From contig CALAIY010000028.1 of the NCBI GenBank assembly GCA_937922595.1, forward strand, positions 1 to 64,000: DNA of 64,000 nucleotides, written 5' to 3'. This stretch comes from an uncultured Verrucomicrobiales bacterium. GTDB taxonomy: Bacteria; Verrucomicrobiota; Verrucomicrobiia; Verrucomicrobiales; DEV007. Positions 1 through 8,911 of the stretch are shown here, piece by piece. Under the pieces are notes generated by a model. It did not search any database, had not been told where the DNA came from, and worked only from the letters and a program-made list of their open reading frames with translations. Numbering within the stretch: the stretch's first letter is position 1; each line of letters begins with the position of its first letter. Position numbers and translations under genes: made by a program.

Positions 1-26
1 TGCGGGTTCGATTCCCGCCGCCGGTA
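1..26 (+). tRNA. tRNA gene, 3' end only
   Basis: The first bases form a T-arm: stem GCGGG at 2-6, loop TTCGATT at 7-13, stem CCCGC at 14-18. The 3' half of an acceptor stem follows (CGCCGGT, 19-25), then discriminator A at 26. CCA is not encoded. The anticodon lies before the window, so the isotype cannot be named. Confidence 0.75.
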
Positions 27-65
27 CTTCTGCTTAATCAGGTTTTCGGATTTACTCGAAATGAT

Positions 66-1097
66 CTATTCAGAAATGACGAGATTGGAAAACGTGGCTT
101 CGAATGGTTCTGCCGATGTGCTGATGACGGCGACTCCGAGCTGGAGTTTCTCTGGCCAGCCCGAGGGAATCTCTTTGGACTCTAGATCAATCCAATCTCC
201 GGAATCATTTTTAATGCTGCCGCTGAGCGTGTTTCCACGGCGCTGAATGCGGAGCGTGGCCTCGCCAGCATTTGGCATTTCGGCGTCGCCGGTATTTCCC
301 ATCCTGACGAGTGCTCCTTTGTCGCGCATTTCGAAGTTGGCGTAGCCGCTGGCGGTGTCGCCACGCTGAAGGGCGGCGCGGGCTAGGGTGATGACGTTTT
401 CGCTGTCGTTTATGAGGACGAGCCCAGCACCATTGTAGGGAGTGCGGCCGCCAAGCATGGATTGGCTGCCGGGGGCAAATTCACCGGCAATTTTTACGGT
501 GGCGATGAAGTCCCCTTCTATTTCTTGGAGGCTGCGTGGCGAATTCACAACACCGATATCGGCGGCGAGATCGTGTGGGTTTTCACCACCTGGGGTGGTG
601 ATTTTCAGGGTATCGCCAGAGAGAACGAAGGTGCAATCACCGTCGGGATCTGAAGGGGTGCCCCAGCCTGCCGATTTCTTCTGGCTTCCAATTTTGGCAT
701 TAATATCGACGTCTGAAATGCGCGTCCACGTTTCGCTAATGCCAGTATCTATTTTCTCCCGAATCAATCGGTTGCCTTGAATGGTGAGAATGAATTCATT
801 CTTTTCACCGAGCACGGTTTTGGCTGATGCCGAAGCGAAATCAACGACTTCGGTGTAGGTATTTCCCTCGAGGCTGTAGCGACCTCCCTGGTGGAAAGTA
901 ACCACCCCATTGGGGCTAGTAGCTTGAGTGATCGCCCACATTCCGTCGGCGACGAATTTGTAGCGTGTGGAATGCTCAAGGTCGAGTTCCCAAGTGCCGC
1001 CAATGACATCTGCGAGGGGTAATTTATCTTCGTCTTGGGCGGATAGGACGGGGACAATAGAGGTGAGTATGGCAGTAGCAACGAGCGGAGCTTTCAT
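66..1097 (-). CDS. Secreted hypothetical protein with lipocalin-like and concanavalin-like regions
   Basis: 343 residues with a signal peptide (MKAPLVATAILTSIVPVLSA, cleavage near 20). Residues 30-130 are a beta-rich stretch (GGTWELDLEHSTRYKF, then GGRYSLEGNTYTE) of the kind seen in lipocalin-like stress or copy-number proteins. From about 185 the pattern (DFIATVKIAGEF, AGLVLINDSENVITL, GDWIDLESKE) resembles the jelly-roll DUF1349/LamG-type fold often seen on verrucomicrobial exoproteins. No catalytic motif is visible. It is the last gene of a minus-strand run after hldD and ends just before the tRNA. The fold assignments are inference and the function is unknown. Confidence 0.7.
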   Translation of the reverse strand: MKAPLVATAILTSIVPVLSAQDEDKLPLADVIGGTWELDLEHSTRYKFVADGMWAITQATSPNGVVTFHQGGRYSLEGNTYTEVVDFASASAKTVLGEKNEFILTIQGNRLIREKIDTGISETWTRISDVDINAKIGSQKKSAGWGTPSDPDGDCTFVLSGDTLKITTPGGENPHDLAADIGVVNSPRSLQEIEGDFIATVKIAGEFAPGSQSMLGGRTPYNGAGLVLINDSENVITLARAALQRGDTASGYANFEMRDKGALVRMGNTGDAEMPNAGEATLRIQRRGNTLSGSIKNDSGDWIDLESKEIPSGWPEKLQLGVAVISTSAEPFEATFSNLVISE

Positions 1098-1176
1098 AGC
1101 GGTGCTAATATTGTAGCACGGCGAGACTTGAGGAAGAAATACTCTTTTCGCTCAGGCTTGAGTCAATCGCCTTTCC

Positions 1177-2169
1177 TTATTCGTCGCCGAGGCGGGCGTC
1201 GGGGGTGAGGTAGTTTTGGACGTAGTCGGCTACGGAGTCTGGTAGGGGGGTGAGTTGTTTTTTGTAGCCGGTTTCGCGGAGTTTGCTGATGTCGGCGCAG
1301 GTGTAGTATTGGTACTTTCCTTGGAGGACTTCGGGCATGTCGATGAATTCGATGTTGGGCTCTTTTCCTAGAGCGCTGAAGATGGCGGTGGCTAGGGTGA
1401 TCCAGGTGTTGGCTTCGCCGGATCCGAGGTTGTAGAGGCCGCCGGCGGATGGGGTGTTGGCTAGGTGGAGGGTCATTTCTACGGCGTCTTTGACGTAGAG
1501 GAAGTCGCGCTTTTGCTCGCCGTGATTGTAGTCTTCCCGGTGGGATTTGAAGAGCTGGACTTTGCCGGTTTCTACGATCTGGCCGTAGGCTTTGTGGACG
1601 AGGGAGCGCATCTCGGATTTGTGGTCTTCGTTTGGCCCGAAGACGTTGTAGTATTTGAGGCCGACGATGTCTTTGGCGATGCCTTGGCGCTGGGCGAAGA
1701 GATCGAAGAGGTGCTTGGAGTAGCCGTACATGTTGAGTGGCCTGAGCTTGTGGAGGGCTTCGCCTTCAAGGCGATCGTCCATGCCTTGGGAGCCGTCGCC
1801 ATAGGTGGCGGCGGAGCTGGCGTAGACGAAGCGGGCACCTGTCTCTAGGGCGAGGGCGCAGAGGGATTTGGTGTAGCCGTAGTTGTTCCGCATGAGGTAA
1901 TCGGAGTCTTGCTCGGTGGTGGCGGAGCAGGCGCCGAGGTGGAAGATCTGATCGAATTTACCGAAGTGCTCGGGGTCGTCTTCGAGGGCGTCGAGGACGT
2001 CATCGGCGTCTTCGTAGTCGGTGAATTTGAGGGGGACGAGGTTGCGCCATTTTTCGTCGGATTGGAGTTTATCGGCGACGATGATGTCTTCGATTCCGCG
2101 TTGATTGAGCGCCCAGATGAGGGAGCTGCCGATGAAGCCGGCTCCGCCGGTGACTAGGATTTTGGGCAT
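1177..2169 (-). CDS. hldD: ADP-L-glycero-D-manno-heptose-6-epimerase
   Basis: 330 residues. A short-chain dehydrogenase-type epimerase that converts ADP-D-glycero- to ADP-L-glycero-manno-heptose for the LPS inner core; cytoplasmic and NADP-dependent. The N-terminal Rossmann motif TGGAGFIG spans 7-14. Ser118/119 (YASSAATYG) and the Y148-x-x-x-K152 pair (YGYSK) supply the usual catalytic residues. The segment IIVADKLQSDEKWRNLV is the HldD-specific early region. Length is close to the family's usual 310-330. It lies about 100 bases downstream of the antiporter gene on the same strand. Together with lpxI and lpxB elsewhere in the window it supports a true LPS outer membrane. Confidence 0.93.
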   Translation of the reverse strand: MPKILVTGGAGFIGSSLIWALNQRGIEDIIVADKLQSDEKWRNLVPLKFTDYEDADDVLDALEDDPEHFGKFDQIFHLGACSATTEQDSDYLMRNNYGYTKSLCALALETGARFVYASSAATYGDGSQGMDDRLEGEALHKLRPLNMYGYSKHLFDLFAQRQGIAKDIVGLKYYNVFGPNEDHKSEMRSLVHKAYGQIVETGKVQLFKSHREDYNHGEQKRDFLYVKDAVEMTLHLANTPSAGGLYNLGSGEANTWITLATAIFSALGKEPNIEFIDMPEVLQGKYQYYTCADISKLRETGYKKQLTPLPDSVADYVQNYLTPDARLGDE

Positions 2170-2267
2170 TACTGAGATTTAAGGTAAAAGTTTAAAGATT
2201 TAGGAGTTCTGGTGGGACTCGCTTTCTGACTTTAATTTTTTTGAGGGGCGTGACTGAATGGTGTTTT

Positions 2268-3236
2268 TCAAACGAGGTCGGCGCGTTGAGCTAGGAGGTA
2301 GATGTAGCTGACGTAGACGGCTAGGAGGAGGGCTCCTTCGGTGCGGGCGACGCGCCAGGCGGAGGTCATGACGGGGATGAGGAGGAGGGATAGGCCGAGC
2401 ATGTACCAGAGGTCGATGGGGTAGATATCGGCGACGATCATGGGCTTGAGGGTGGCGGAGGCTCCGATGATGAGGAGGATATTGAAGATGCAGGAGCCGA
2501 CGACGTTGCCGGCGAGGATATCGCCTTCTTTCTTTTTGGCGGCGACTACGGCGGTGGCGAGTTCGGGGAGGGAGGTGCCGAAGGCGACGATGGTGAGGCC
2601 GATGATGGCTTCGCTGATACGGAATTGGGTGGCGATGGTGATGGCTCCGGTTTCGAGGAGCTTGGCTCCTCCGGCGAGTACGGCGGTGCCGCCGAGGATG
2701 AGGAGAATACTGAGGCCGATGCCTCCTTTTTCTGGGGCTTGGGCGATTTCTTCGACTTCGGGGGCGAGGGCGGCGTCTTCTGGATGGGCTTTGGCGGTGC
2801 GCAGGCACCAGACGGTGTAGATGATGATGCCGAGGAGGCAGAGGATGCCTTCGAGGCGCCCGATGATGCCGTTTTCCATGGCGAAGACGAAGCCGAGGGT
2901 GACGAGGATGAGGATGGGGACTTCTCGTTTTACGAGTTTTTTCTCGATGGCGATGGGATAGAGCAGGGCTCCGAATCCGAGGACGAGGGCGATGTTGCAG
3001 ATATTGGAGCCGATGACGTTGCCGAGGGCGGCGGGGGTTTCTCCTGCGAGGATGTGGAAATTGAGGCCAACGAAGAGTTCGGGGGCGCTGGTGCCGAAGG
3101 CGACGACGGTGAGGCCGACGGCGAGGGCGCTGATACCGAGGCGGAGGGCGAGCTTTACGGCGCCACTGACGAGCCATTCGGCTCCGAAGTAGAGGAGGAT
3201 GAGGCCGACGATGACTTGGATGTAGGGGATGATCAT
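2268..3236 (-). CDS. Calcium/sodium (CaCA family) antiporter, YrbG-like
   Basis: 322 residues, almost wholly hydrophobic with about ten membrane helices. It carries the two inverted alpha repeats that define the CaCA exchangers: one near 39-62 (GLTVVAFGTSAPELFVGL, then GNVIGSNICNI) and one near 195-230 (GLTIVAFGTSLPELATAV, then GNVVGSCIFNILLI). The acidic residue in each xTSxPE motif is the cation-binding position in the family. An acidic cytoplasmic loop (about 135-155) separates the halves. It probably exports Ca2+ (or K+/Ca2+) in exchange for Na+ or H+; the ion cannot be told from sequence. Confidence 0.92.
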   Translation of the reverse strand: MIIPYIQVIVGLILLYFGAEWLVSGAVKLALRLGISALAVGLTVVAFGTSAPELFVGLNFHILAGETPAALGNVIGSNICNIALVLGFGALLYPIAIEKKLVKREVPILILVTLGFVFAMENGIIGRLEGILCLLGIIIYTVWCLRTAKAHPEDAALAPEVEEIAQAPEKGGIGLSILLILGGTAVLAGGAKLLETGAITIATQFRISEAIIGLTIVAFGTSLPELATAVVAAKKKEGDILAGNVVGSCIFNILLIIGASATLKPMIVADIYPIDLWYMLGLSLLLIPVMTSAWRVARTEGALLLAVYVSYIYLLAQRADLV

Positions 3237-3283
3237 TTGAGATTAAAGGTGGAAGATTTTAAGGCTTGGCCTTCTGCCTCTGT

Positions 3284-3982
3284 TTACTTGTCTCTACGGG
3301 AGAGGAAAGGGAGGGTGTTGTAAACCAAATGGGGGAAGGTTCTGAGGAGGGCTCCTAGGTCTTCTAGGGGGAGGGTTTTGAGGACTTTTAGGGTGAGGTC
3401 GCGGTGTTTGCCACGCTTGGGGAAGCTTTCGAGGGTGGCTAGGGATTCTTGGGGTCTTCGGGTGGCGGTGAAGTCGATGGAGACGGTGAGGATATTGTAG
3501 ACTTGGGCGGCGGCCCAGGCGAAGGCGGTGGCGATGATGGCGAGGCTGCCGGGAATGCGCTGGATTGCAGCGAGGAAGAGAAGGGTGAGGGCGAAGATAC
3601 CAGCTCCGGCGAGGGACATGCGGACGGCGGCGCGACGGTGCTGGTAGTGGCCGGGCTCGTGGCGGTGCTGGAGGGCTTTTCCGGCGAGGTAGGCTGCGGT
3701 GCCGTGGGCGGTGGCGGTGGCTCCGTGGAGGGTGCGGGGGTGGAAGAAGAGGACGTGCTTTTTGGGGTCGTAGTGGTCGGGAAGCATTCCGCGGTATTCA
3801 CGGATATCGACGCCGGCGGCTCCGCCTTCGTCGAGGATGTGACGCGCGATTTTGGAGCCGGGTGTTTCGCTGGAGGCGGTGGAGGTGAGGCCACGGGCGG
3901 TGATGGAGCGGACGCGGGCGCGGGCGAGAAAGGCGGAGATGAGCGCCACCGCGAGGAGGAGGATGGCGAACTTGAGGAACAT
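3284..3982 (-). CDS. YugP-family (Zn_peptidase_2) protein lacking the HExxH zinc site
   Basis: 232 residues: N-terminal membrane helix (2-20), a soluble part, then two or more hydrophobic helices (120-170). The order of motifs matches the membrane zinc peptidase family YugP: GSKIARHILDEGG, then LPDHYDPKKHVLFF, then a helix with AAYLAGKALQH. In active members that helix reads AAHEVGHALQH. Here the two zinc His and the catalytic Glu are Y98, L99 and K102, so the protein cannot be a standard metallopeptidase. A His cluster follows (HRHEPGHYQHRR, 106-117), but it does not form HExxH. The family match is from memory of the motif order. The start is 7 bases from a possible divergent start. Confidence 0.75.
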   Translation of the reverse strand: MFLKFAILLLAVALISAFLARARVRSITARGLTSTASSETPGSKIARHILDEGGAAGVDIREYRGMLPDHYDPKKHVLFFHPRTLHGATATAHGTAAYLAGKALQHRHEPGHYQHRRAAVRMSLAGAGIFALTLLFLAAIQRIPGSLAIIATAFAWAAAQVYNILTVSIDFTATRRPQESLATLESFPKRGKHRDLTLKVLKTLPLEDLGALLRTFPHLVYNTLPFLSRRDK

Positions 3983-4076
3983 GCGATGAATGGATACGGG
4001 GGTGCTTCGCTGGGTGCAATCTAGGATTCTTGGAGTATGGGGCGCGGTGCCTGATTTTCTTTCTCTCCCTATTCTA

Positions 4077-4991
4077 ATGCCGCTGATTGCGGGCGCGCTT
4101 TATACTTTGGGTGCGATGCTGCAGAAGCGGGCTTTTCATGAGGGGGCGGGGCTGCGGCAGGTGGTGCATGTGACGAATTTGACGCTGGCTGGGGTGTTTT
4201 TGCCTTTTATCTTTTTTGAGAAGACTGCGGTGCCGTGGGAGCTGGTGGGGTGGCCGCTAGGGTGCGGGATGGCGTTTTACTTGGCATCTATTTGCACGGT
4301 GCTGGCGATCAGGAAGGGGGATGTGTCGCTGGTGACGCCAGTGCTGGGGGCGAAGGTGGTGATCGTGGCGATTGGGTCGGTGGCGTTGATTGGGCAGCAG
4401 CTCTCGGGGGCGCTGTGGTGGGCGGCAGTGCTGACTTCGGCGGGGGTGTTTCTCCTGGGAGGAAACGCGTTTTTTCAGCGAGGCAAGGGGAAGCGCTCTG
4501 GGGCGATATTGAAGACGGTGGGGCTGACGCTCCTCAGTGCGATCTTTTTTGCGATGACGGATGTCTGGCTGGGCGGACACGCGAAAGAATTCGGGCCGCT
4601 GGCGTTCATCTCAGTAATGATCGTAAGTGTGGGGGTGTTTTCAGTGGCATTAAATCCTCTGCTTTTGCGCGGGGGCGATCCGGCAAAAAAGGGGCTGCGA
4701 ACGATCCCTGGAGGGGCTCGAAAGTGGGTGATCGGTGGAGCGCTTTTGGTGGCGCTGCAGGCGGTATTTTTAGGGCTCGCGCTGGCGCTTTTCCGAGACC
4801 CAACGGGGGCGAATATTCTCTATAGTTCGCGTGGGCTATGGGCGGTGATAGGAGCGTGGCTTTTGCCAGAGCTGGTGGGGATACCAGAATTCTCAAAGGA
4901 GAAGGGCGGGACGTCGCTTCTGGTTTGGCGATTTTCCGGAACGGTACTCCTGATGGCGGGAATTGTAGTGGCCGTGATAGCTCGCGAGTAG
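4077..4991 (+). CDS. EamA/DMT-type drug/metabolite transporter
   Basis: About 304 residues with roughly ten membrane helices in two repeats. The first repeat begins PLIAGALYTLGAMLQKRAF and the second follows the basic loop FFQRGKGKRSG. This is the topology of the drug/metabolite transporter superfamily; the substrate is unknown. The frame is open further upstream, to an ATG at 3990 with a GAGGAA 10 bases before it. That start would add 29 residues and leave 7 bases to the divergent gene, so the ATG at 4077, directly before the first helix, is preferred with moderate certainty. Confidence 0.8.
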   Translation: MPLIAGALYTLGAMLQKRAFHEGAGLRQVVHVTNLTLAGVFLPFIFFEKTAVPWELVGWPLGCGMAFYLASICTVLAIRKGDVSLVTPVLGAKVVIVAIGSVALIGQQLSGALWWAAVLTSAGVFLLGGNAFFQRGKGKRSGAILKTVGLTLLSAIFFAMTDVWLGGHAKEFGPLAFISVMIVSVGVFSVALNPLLLRGGDPAKKGLRTIPGGARKWVIGGALLVALQAVFLGLALALFRDPTGANILYSSRGLWAVIGAWLLPELVGIPEFSKEKGGTSLLVWRFSGTVLLMAGIVVAVIARE

Positions 4992-5017
4992 CGGCACTTC
5001 CCGAAAAAGAGGCGGCT

Positions 5018-5254
5018 TTAGTGCTTCTCGGCGTCGCCGTGGCTTTCTCCATGCTCTGCGTGGCCTTCTCCATGCTCTGCGTGCTCTTCACCATGATGGC
5101 TATGATCCTCACCATGCTCTTCGCCGTGATGACCGTGCTCTTCGCCGTGATGCTTGAAGAGAACTTTCGTATCCTCCCACTCATGGCGCTCGCAGGCACC
5201 AAGAGCGGCTACAGCGATGAGGGCGATGATGGGGCGAAGGTGGGGGAAAGTCAT
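5018..5254 (-). CDS. Small histidine-rich lipoprotein
   Basis: About 78 residues. MTFPHLRPIIALIAVAALGAC is a lipoprotein signal with lipobox LGAC, so the mature protein should be lipidated at Cys21. After a short HEWEDTKVLFKHH segment, the rest is built from seven-residue units of His, Glu and Gly (HGEEHGH, HGEEHAE, HGEGHAE, HGESHGD). Such tails bind Zn, Ni or Cu. A role as a periplasmic metal buffer is inference. The start at 5254 is chosen because it puts the signal peptide at the N-terminus; the frame extends 14 residues upstream. It is convergent with the transporter at 4991. Confidence 0.72.
   Translation of the reverse strand: MTFPHLRPIIALIAVAALGACERHEWEDTKVLFKHHGEEHGHHGEEHGEDHSHHGEEHAEHGEGHAEHGESHGDAEKH
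5045..5152. repeat. 21-bp tandem repeats encoding heptad His-rich units
   Basis: TTCTCCATGCTCTGCGTG occurs at 5045-5062 and again at 5066-5083. TGCTCTTCGCCGTGATG occurs at 5115-5131 and 5136-5152. The period is 21 bases in both pairs, with diverged copies between them. The repeat encodes the seven-residue units of the His-rich lipoprotein on the minus strand, so copy number could vary without breaking the frame. Confidence 0.7.
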
Positions 5255-5364
5255 TGGGTGCAGAGGGTCAGGTTTACTGGGGGTGGTGAAATACACGGCG
5301 GGGCGACAAAAATCAACGGGCGGTTTTTCCTGGGATTTTGTGGGGGAAACGGCTAGTAGGGTTG

Positions 5365-5748
5365 ATGCAATTCACTTCAATCATTGCGCTTCTCTGCGCC
5401 ATTACCCTTTCCGCCTGCGCTTCGCGTAAACAAAAGGGAGCCCTATATGGAGCTGGTGCTGGGGCGGCGATTGGCGCGGCGGTCGATCGAGATAATCCAA
5501 GGCGTGGAGCCGGAATCGGCGCTGCAGTAGGCGCTGCTGTGGGCTCGGTGATTGCCGAACGCTATGATTCGGGGACATCACGCGAGCAACCTCGTGGACG
5601 AACGCGTTTCCCAGTTGCGAAGCGAACCGACCAGCGTGGATATGTCTGGAGCCCGTACCCACCGCACCAGCCGGTGGATGTCCGTGGGTTCCGCTCAGGT
5701 GAGGTGGCCGTAGATCCGACGACTGAAAAACCGTTTATCATCCCCTGA
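5365..5748 (+). CDS. Glycine-zipper outer-membrane lipoprotein
   Basis: About 127 residues. MQFTSIIALLCAITLSAC is a lipoprotein signal (LSAC). Residues 26-62 form a glycine zipper (GALYGAGAGAAIGAAVD, then GAGIGAAVGAAVGSVIAE) like that of SlyB/OmpA-linked lipoproteins, which insert in or bridge membranes. The C-terminal half is polar and ends in PFIIP. The ATG at 5365, after AGTAGGG, is preferred over an upstream start because it places the signal at the N-terminus. Its TGA overlaps the proposed CTG start of miaA. Confidence 0.75.
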   Translation: MQFTSIIALLCAITLSACASRKQKGALYGAGAGAAIGAAVDRDNPRRGAGIGAAVGAAVGSVIAERYDSGTSREQPRGRTRFPVAKRTDQRGYVWSPYPPHQPVDVRGFRSGEVAVDPTTEKPFIIP

Positions 5749-6677
5749 GCGCTCTGAAGCCATTTTATATCGTAGGGGCGACGGGAAGTGGGAAGTCGTC
5801 GGTAGCCGTGGAGCTTTCGCGCCGCCGCGGTGGCGAGGTCATCAATGCGGATGCTTATCAAATCTACGAAGGGCTGGATATTCTTACAGCCAAGCCTTCG
5901 CGGGACGAATTGGCTGCCGTGCCTCACCGGCTTTTCAGCACACTTCCTTCGGGTGCTCCGTCGGATGCAGGGCGCTACTTGGAGCTGGCAAACGCCGAAA
6001 TCAGCGCGGTTTCAGCCGAAGGCAAACTACCAGTGGTGGTCGGTGGAAGCGGCCTCTACATCAAAGCGCTCACCCATGGATTGAGCGCACTGCCACGAGC
6101 GCAGCCCCATCTCCGAGCAGCGCTCGAAACGCTCCCCCTCTCCTCTCGCTTCACCTGGCTCACCCAAATCGATCCCACATCGGCAGCCACAATCGACCCT
6201 GCGAATCCACGCTATGTCGATCGCGCACTCGAAATTGCACTCACGAGCGGAGAGCGAGCCTCCGACCTACGGGCGACCTGGGGCGGCCCACCACACCCTG
6301 GGAGTCGTGGCATCTTCCTTCATTTCAATGACAGAGACGCGCTCTACCGTAGGATCGATGCTCGGGTGCACGCGATGGTAAAAGCTGGCGCGCTAGAGGA
6401 AGTGCGGGACACCCCCGGACGCTCGAAGACGGCAGCGTGCGCGATTGGATACAGGGAGTTTTCCGCGCATCTGCGCGGGGAGAACTCTCTCGACGACGCC
6501 ATCGCCGAAGTCCAACAAGCCTCACGCCGCTACGCAAAACGACAGCTCACATGGTTTCGCAAAGAGACCTGGATGCAGACGATTCTAGTCACCGAAGACG
6601 ATGACGCTGGCACGATTGCCGATTCCGTGCTCCGGCTGTTCCCCGATTTATCCGATGAGCACCCCCTCCCCCATTGA
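5745..6677 (+). CDS. miaA: tRNA dimethylallyltransferase (CTG start)
   Basis: About 310 residues. Adds an isopentenyl group to A37 of tRNAs that read UNN codons. The P-loop GATGSGKS is encoded at 5775-5798, and NADAYQIYEGLDILTAKPS (DMA-binding region) and GGSGLYIKAL follow. No ATG, GTG or TTG lies upstream of the P-loop in frame. The first GTG (5808) would delete it. Two in-frame CTG codons do fit: 5745, which forms a CTGA overlap with the previous stop, and 5754. The 5745 start matches the 4-base overlaps seen elsewhere in the window. The 3' end overlaps aroB by 23 bases. Confidence 0.9.
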   Translation: MSALKPFYIVGATGSGKSSVAVELSRRRGGEVINADAYQIYEGLDILTAKPSRDELAAVPHRLFSTLPSGAPSDAGRYLELANAEISAVSAEGKLPVVVGGSGLYIKALTHGLSALPRAQPHLRAALETLPLSSRFTWLTQIDPTSAATIDPANPRYVDRALEIALTSGERASDLRATWGGPPHPGSRGIFLHFNDRDALYRRIDARVHAMVKAGALEEVRDTPGRSKTAACAIGYREFSAHLRGENSLDDAIAEVQQASRRYAKRQLTWFRKETWMQTILVTEDDDAGTIADSVLRLFPDLSDEHPLPH

Positions 6678-7755
6678 AACCATCCACGTCGATCTCGGCG
6701 ACCGAAGTTACACCGTGCACGTCGGAGCCGGCGTCATTTCCATGCTCGGAGCCGAAGCGAAAGCACTGCCCAAGCGCGGAAGCAAATGCGCCATCATCAC
6801 GGACTCCAACGTCGCCCCGCTCTACTCCAGCTCCGCTGAAACAGCTCTCCGTGACGCCGGATTTTCCCCCATCACGATCACCGTCCCCGCCGGTGAAGCG
6901 TCGAAATCAATGGAAGTCGTCACCGACGTCTCCCGCCAGATGATCCGCGCGGGACTCGACCGCAGCGCATTTATCATCGCTCTAGGAGGAGGCGTCGTCG
7001 GCGACCTCGCCGGATTCGTCGCCTCAATCTATTTCCGTGGCATCCCCTTCATCCAAGTACCCACGACCATTGTCTCACAAGTCGATTCATCAGTAGGCGG
7101 AAAAACCGGCGTAAACGCCCCGGAAGGCAAAAACCTCATCGGAGCCTTCCACCAGCCCGCCACCGTCCTCGCTGACACCGAGACCCTCACCACACTTCCC
7201 CAGCGCGAATACGCCGAAGGATACGGTGAAGTGATCAAGCACGCAGCAATCCGCGACGGAGCAATGCTCGATCATCTCCCCTCCCCCACAGAAATCGATC
7301 CCATCGCACTCACCCCCCTGATCGCGCGCAATGTCGCCATCAAAGCTCGCGTCGTAGAAGAAGACGAGCGCGAGACAGCAGGCGTACGCGCCCTCCTCAA
7401 TTTTGGCCACACCATCGGCCATGGCATTGAAGCCGCCGGCGGCTATGGACGCTTCCTTCATGGCGAAGCCATTTCCCTCGGCCTTCACGCGGCGCTCGCG
7501 CTCTCCATCGACCACGCCGGACTCTCAGCATCCGACGCCCAAGCCCTAGCCTCCCAGCTCGATCACTTCGGCCTACCCGCCACTCTTCCCCCAGACATCT
7601 CCACCGCCAGCATCCTCGACGCCCTCAAGACCGACAAAAAATTCGCCGCTGGCGCAATCCGGTTCGTCCTCCTCCGCACCCTCGGCGACGCCTACGTCTC
7701 CGACGCCATCACGCTCGATCACATCGAAACCGCTATCGAAGCCCTCCGCGCGTAA
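6655..7755 (+). CDS. aroB: 3-dehydroquinate synthase
   Basis: 366 residues. Second step of the shikimate pathway: DAHP to 3-dehydroquinate, NAD- and metal-dependent, cytoplasmic. Visible motifs are the NAD-binding GGGVVGDLAGFVAS, the substrate segment DSSVGGKTGVN, and the metal ligands in EVIKHAAI, NFGHTIGHGIEA and HGEA. The ATG at 6655 (MSTPSPIETIHVDL) matches the family N-terminus and overlaps miaA by 23 bases; the frame itself is open further upstream. dprA begins 3 bases after the stop, so miaA-aroB-dprA is probably one transcript. Confidence 0.95.
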   Translation: MSTPSPIETIHVDLGDRSYTVHVGAGVISMLGAEAKALPKRGSKCAIITDSNVAPLYSSSAETALRDAGFSPITITVPAGEASKSMEVVTDVSRQMIRAGLDRSAFIIALGGGVVGDLAGFVASIYFRGIPFIQVPTTIVSQVDSSVGGKTGVNAPEGKNLIGAFHQPATVLADTETLTTLPQREYAEGYGEVIKHAAIRDGAMLDHLPSPTEIDPIALTPLIARNVAIKARVVEEDERETAGVRALLNFGHTIGHGIEAAGGYGRFLHGEAISLGLHAALALSIDHAGLSASDAQALASQLDHFGLPATLPPDISTASILDALKTDKKFAAGAIRFVLLRTLGDAYVSDAITLDHIETAIEALRA

Positions 7756-7758
7756 TCC

Positions 7759-8877
7759 ATGGCCGCCGCGGACTCCCTCACCAAGCGCGAAGCCTACGTC
7801 GCCCTCAATCTCCTCCCCCGCATCGGCCCCGTCCGCATTCGCCGCCTGCTCGATTATTTCTCCACGCCCCAAGCCATCCTGGCTGCGCCAGAAACTGCCC
7901 TCACCAAAGTAAAAGGAATCGAGCACAAGCTCGCCACAGTCATCCGCGATTGGGAATCCCTCACCGACCTCACCCTTGAGCGCCGTCGCGCCAAAGAAGT
8001 CGGAGCCCGAGTCATCATCCCCACCGATGAAGAATACCCCACACCACTCCGTGAAGCCTACGACCACCCGCACGTCCTCTACATCAGAGGCGCACTCACC
8101 GAAGCCGATCGCCACGCCATCGGCATTGTAGGATCACGTCGCATCACCACCTACGGACGTAGCACCACCACGAAATTTTCCCGCACCCTCGCCTCCGCCG
8201 GCTACACAATTGTCAGCGGCCTCGCGCGCGGAGTCGATACCCTCGCCCACGAAGCCGCCATCGCAGCCGGCGGGCGCACCGTCGCCGTAATCGGCTCCGG
8301 CCTCGGCGAACTCTACCCTCCAGAAAACCGCACCCTCGCCGAAAAAATCGCCACCGGCCACGGCGCCGTAATCTCCGAATTTCCCATCGATTTTCCGCCC
8401 GATAAACGCACCTTCCCCCAACGCAATCGCATCGTCGCCGCCTGGGGACTCGGACTCCTCGTAATCGAAGCCCCAGCCCGCAGCGGCTCCCTCATCACCG
8501 CCGAACAAGCCAATGGATACGGACGCCACATCTTCGCCATTCCCGGACCAATCGACCGCCCCACATCCGAAGGATGCAATAATCTTATCCGAGAAGGCTC
8601 CACTCTCGTAACAAAACCAGACCAAATCCTCGACGATTTAGGAAACCTGTTCCCCACGGAAAAACATACCCAAACCAACTCACCACCAACTCCTACCACA
8701 AATCTATCCCCCGAAGAATCCCTCATCTACGAAGCCCTCGCCGATGGCGAAACCACCCAAGACGCCATCGCCGCAACTACCGGGTTGACGATTTCCGCCG
8801 TCTCAACCACCCTCCTGCGCCTGGAGATGAAACGACTCATCGACCAGCTCCCCGGCGCTCGTGCTGCACGCCGTTGA
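7759..8877 (+). CDS. dprA: DNA-processing protein DprA/Smf
   Basis: 372 residues. Loads RecA onto incoming single-stranded DNA in natural transformation. An N-terminal helical SAM/HhH region (1-75: [16 protein letters not shown]) precedes the Rossmann-like core with [35 protein letters not shown] and [11 protein letters not shown]-terminal winged-helix segment (about 315-365: [18 protein letters not shown]) is present, as in full-length DprA. It is preceded by aroB and followed closely by topB. No other competence genes are in view. Confidence 0.94.
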   Translation: MAAADSLTKREAYVALNLLPRIGPVRIRRLLDYFSTPQAILAAPETALTKVKGIEHKLATVIRDWESLTDLTLERRRAKEVGARVIIPTDEEYPTPLREAYDHPHVLYIRGALTEADRHAIGIVGSRRITTYGRSTTTKFSRTLASAGYTIVSGLARGVDTLAHEAAIAAGGRTVAVIGSGLGELYPPENRTLAEKIATGHGAVISEFPIDFPPDKRTFPQRNRIVAAWGLGLLVIEAPARSGSLITAEQANGYGRHIFAIPGPIDRPTSEGCNNLIREGSTLVTKPDQILDDLGNLFPTEKHTQTNSPPTPTTNLSPEESLIYEALADGETTQDAIAATTGLTISAVSTTLLRLEMKRLIDQLPGARAARR

Positions 8878-8911
8878 GCGTGCCGCCACCCGCTCCCACT
8901 TTATAATTTCC

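Noticed and set aside
2200-3177. A long Arg/His/Pro-rich frame on the minus strand
   Set aside because: It is the shifted frame of the CaCA antiporter gene, whose own frame shows clear family motifs.
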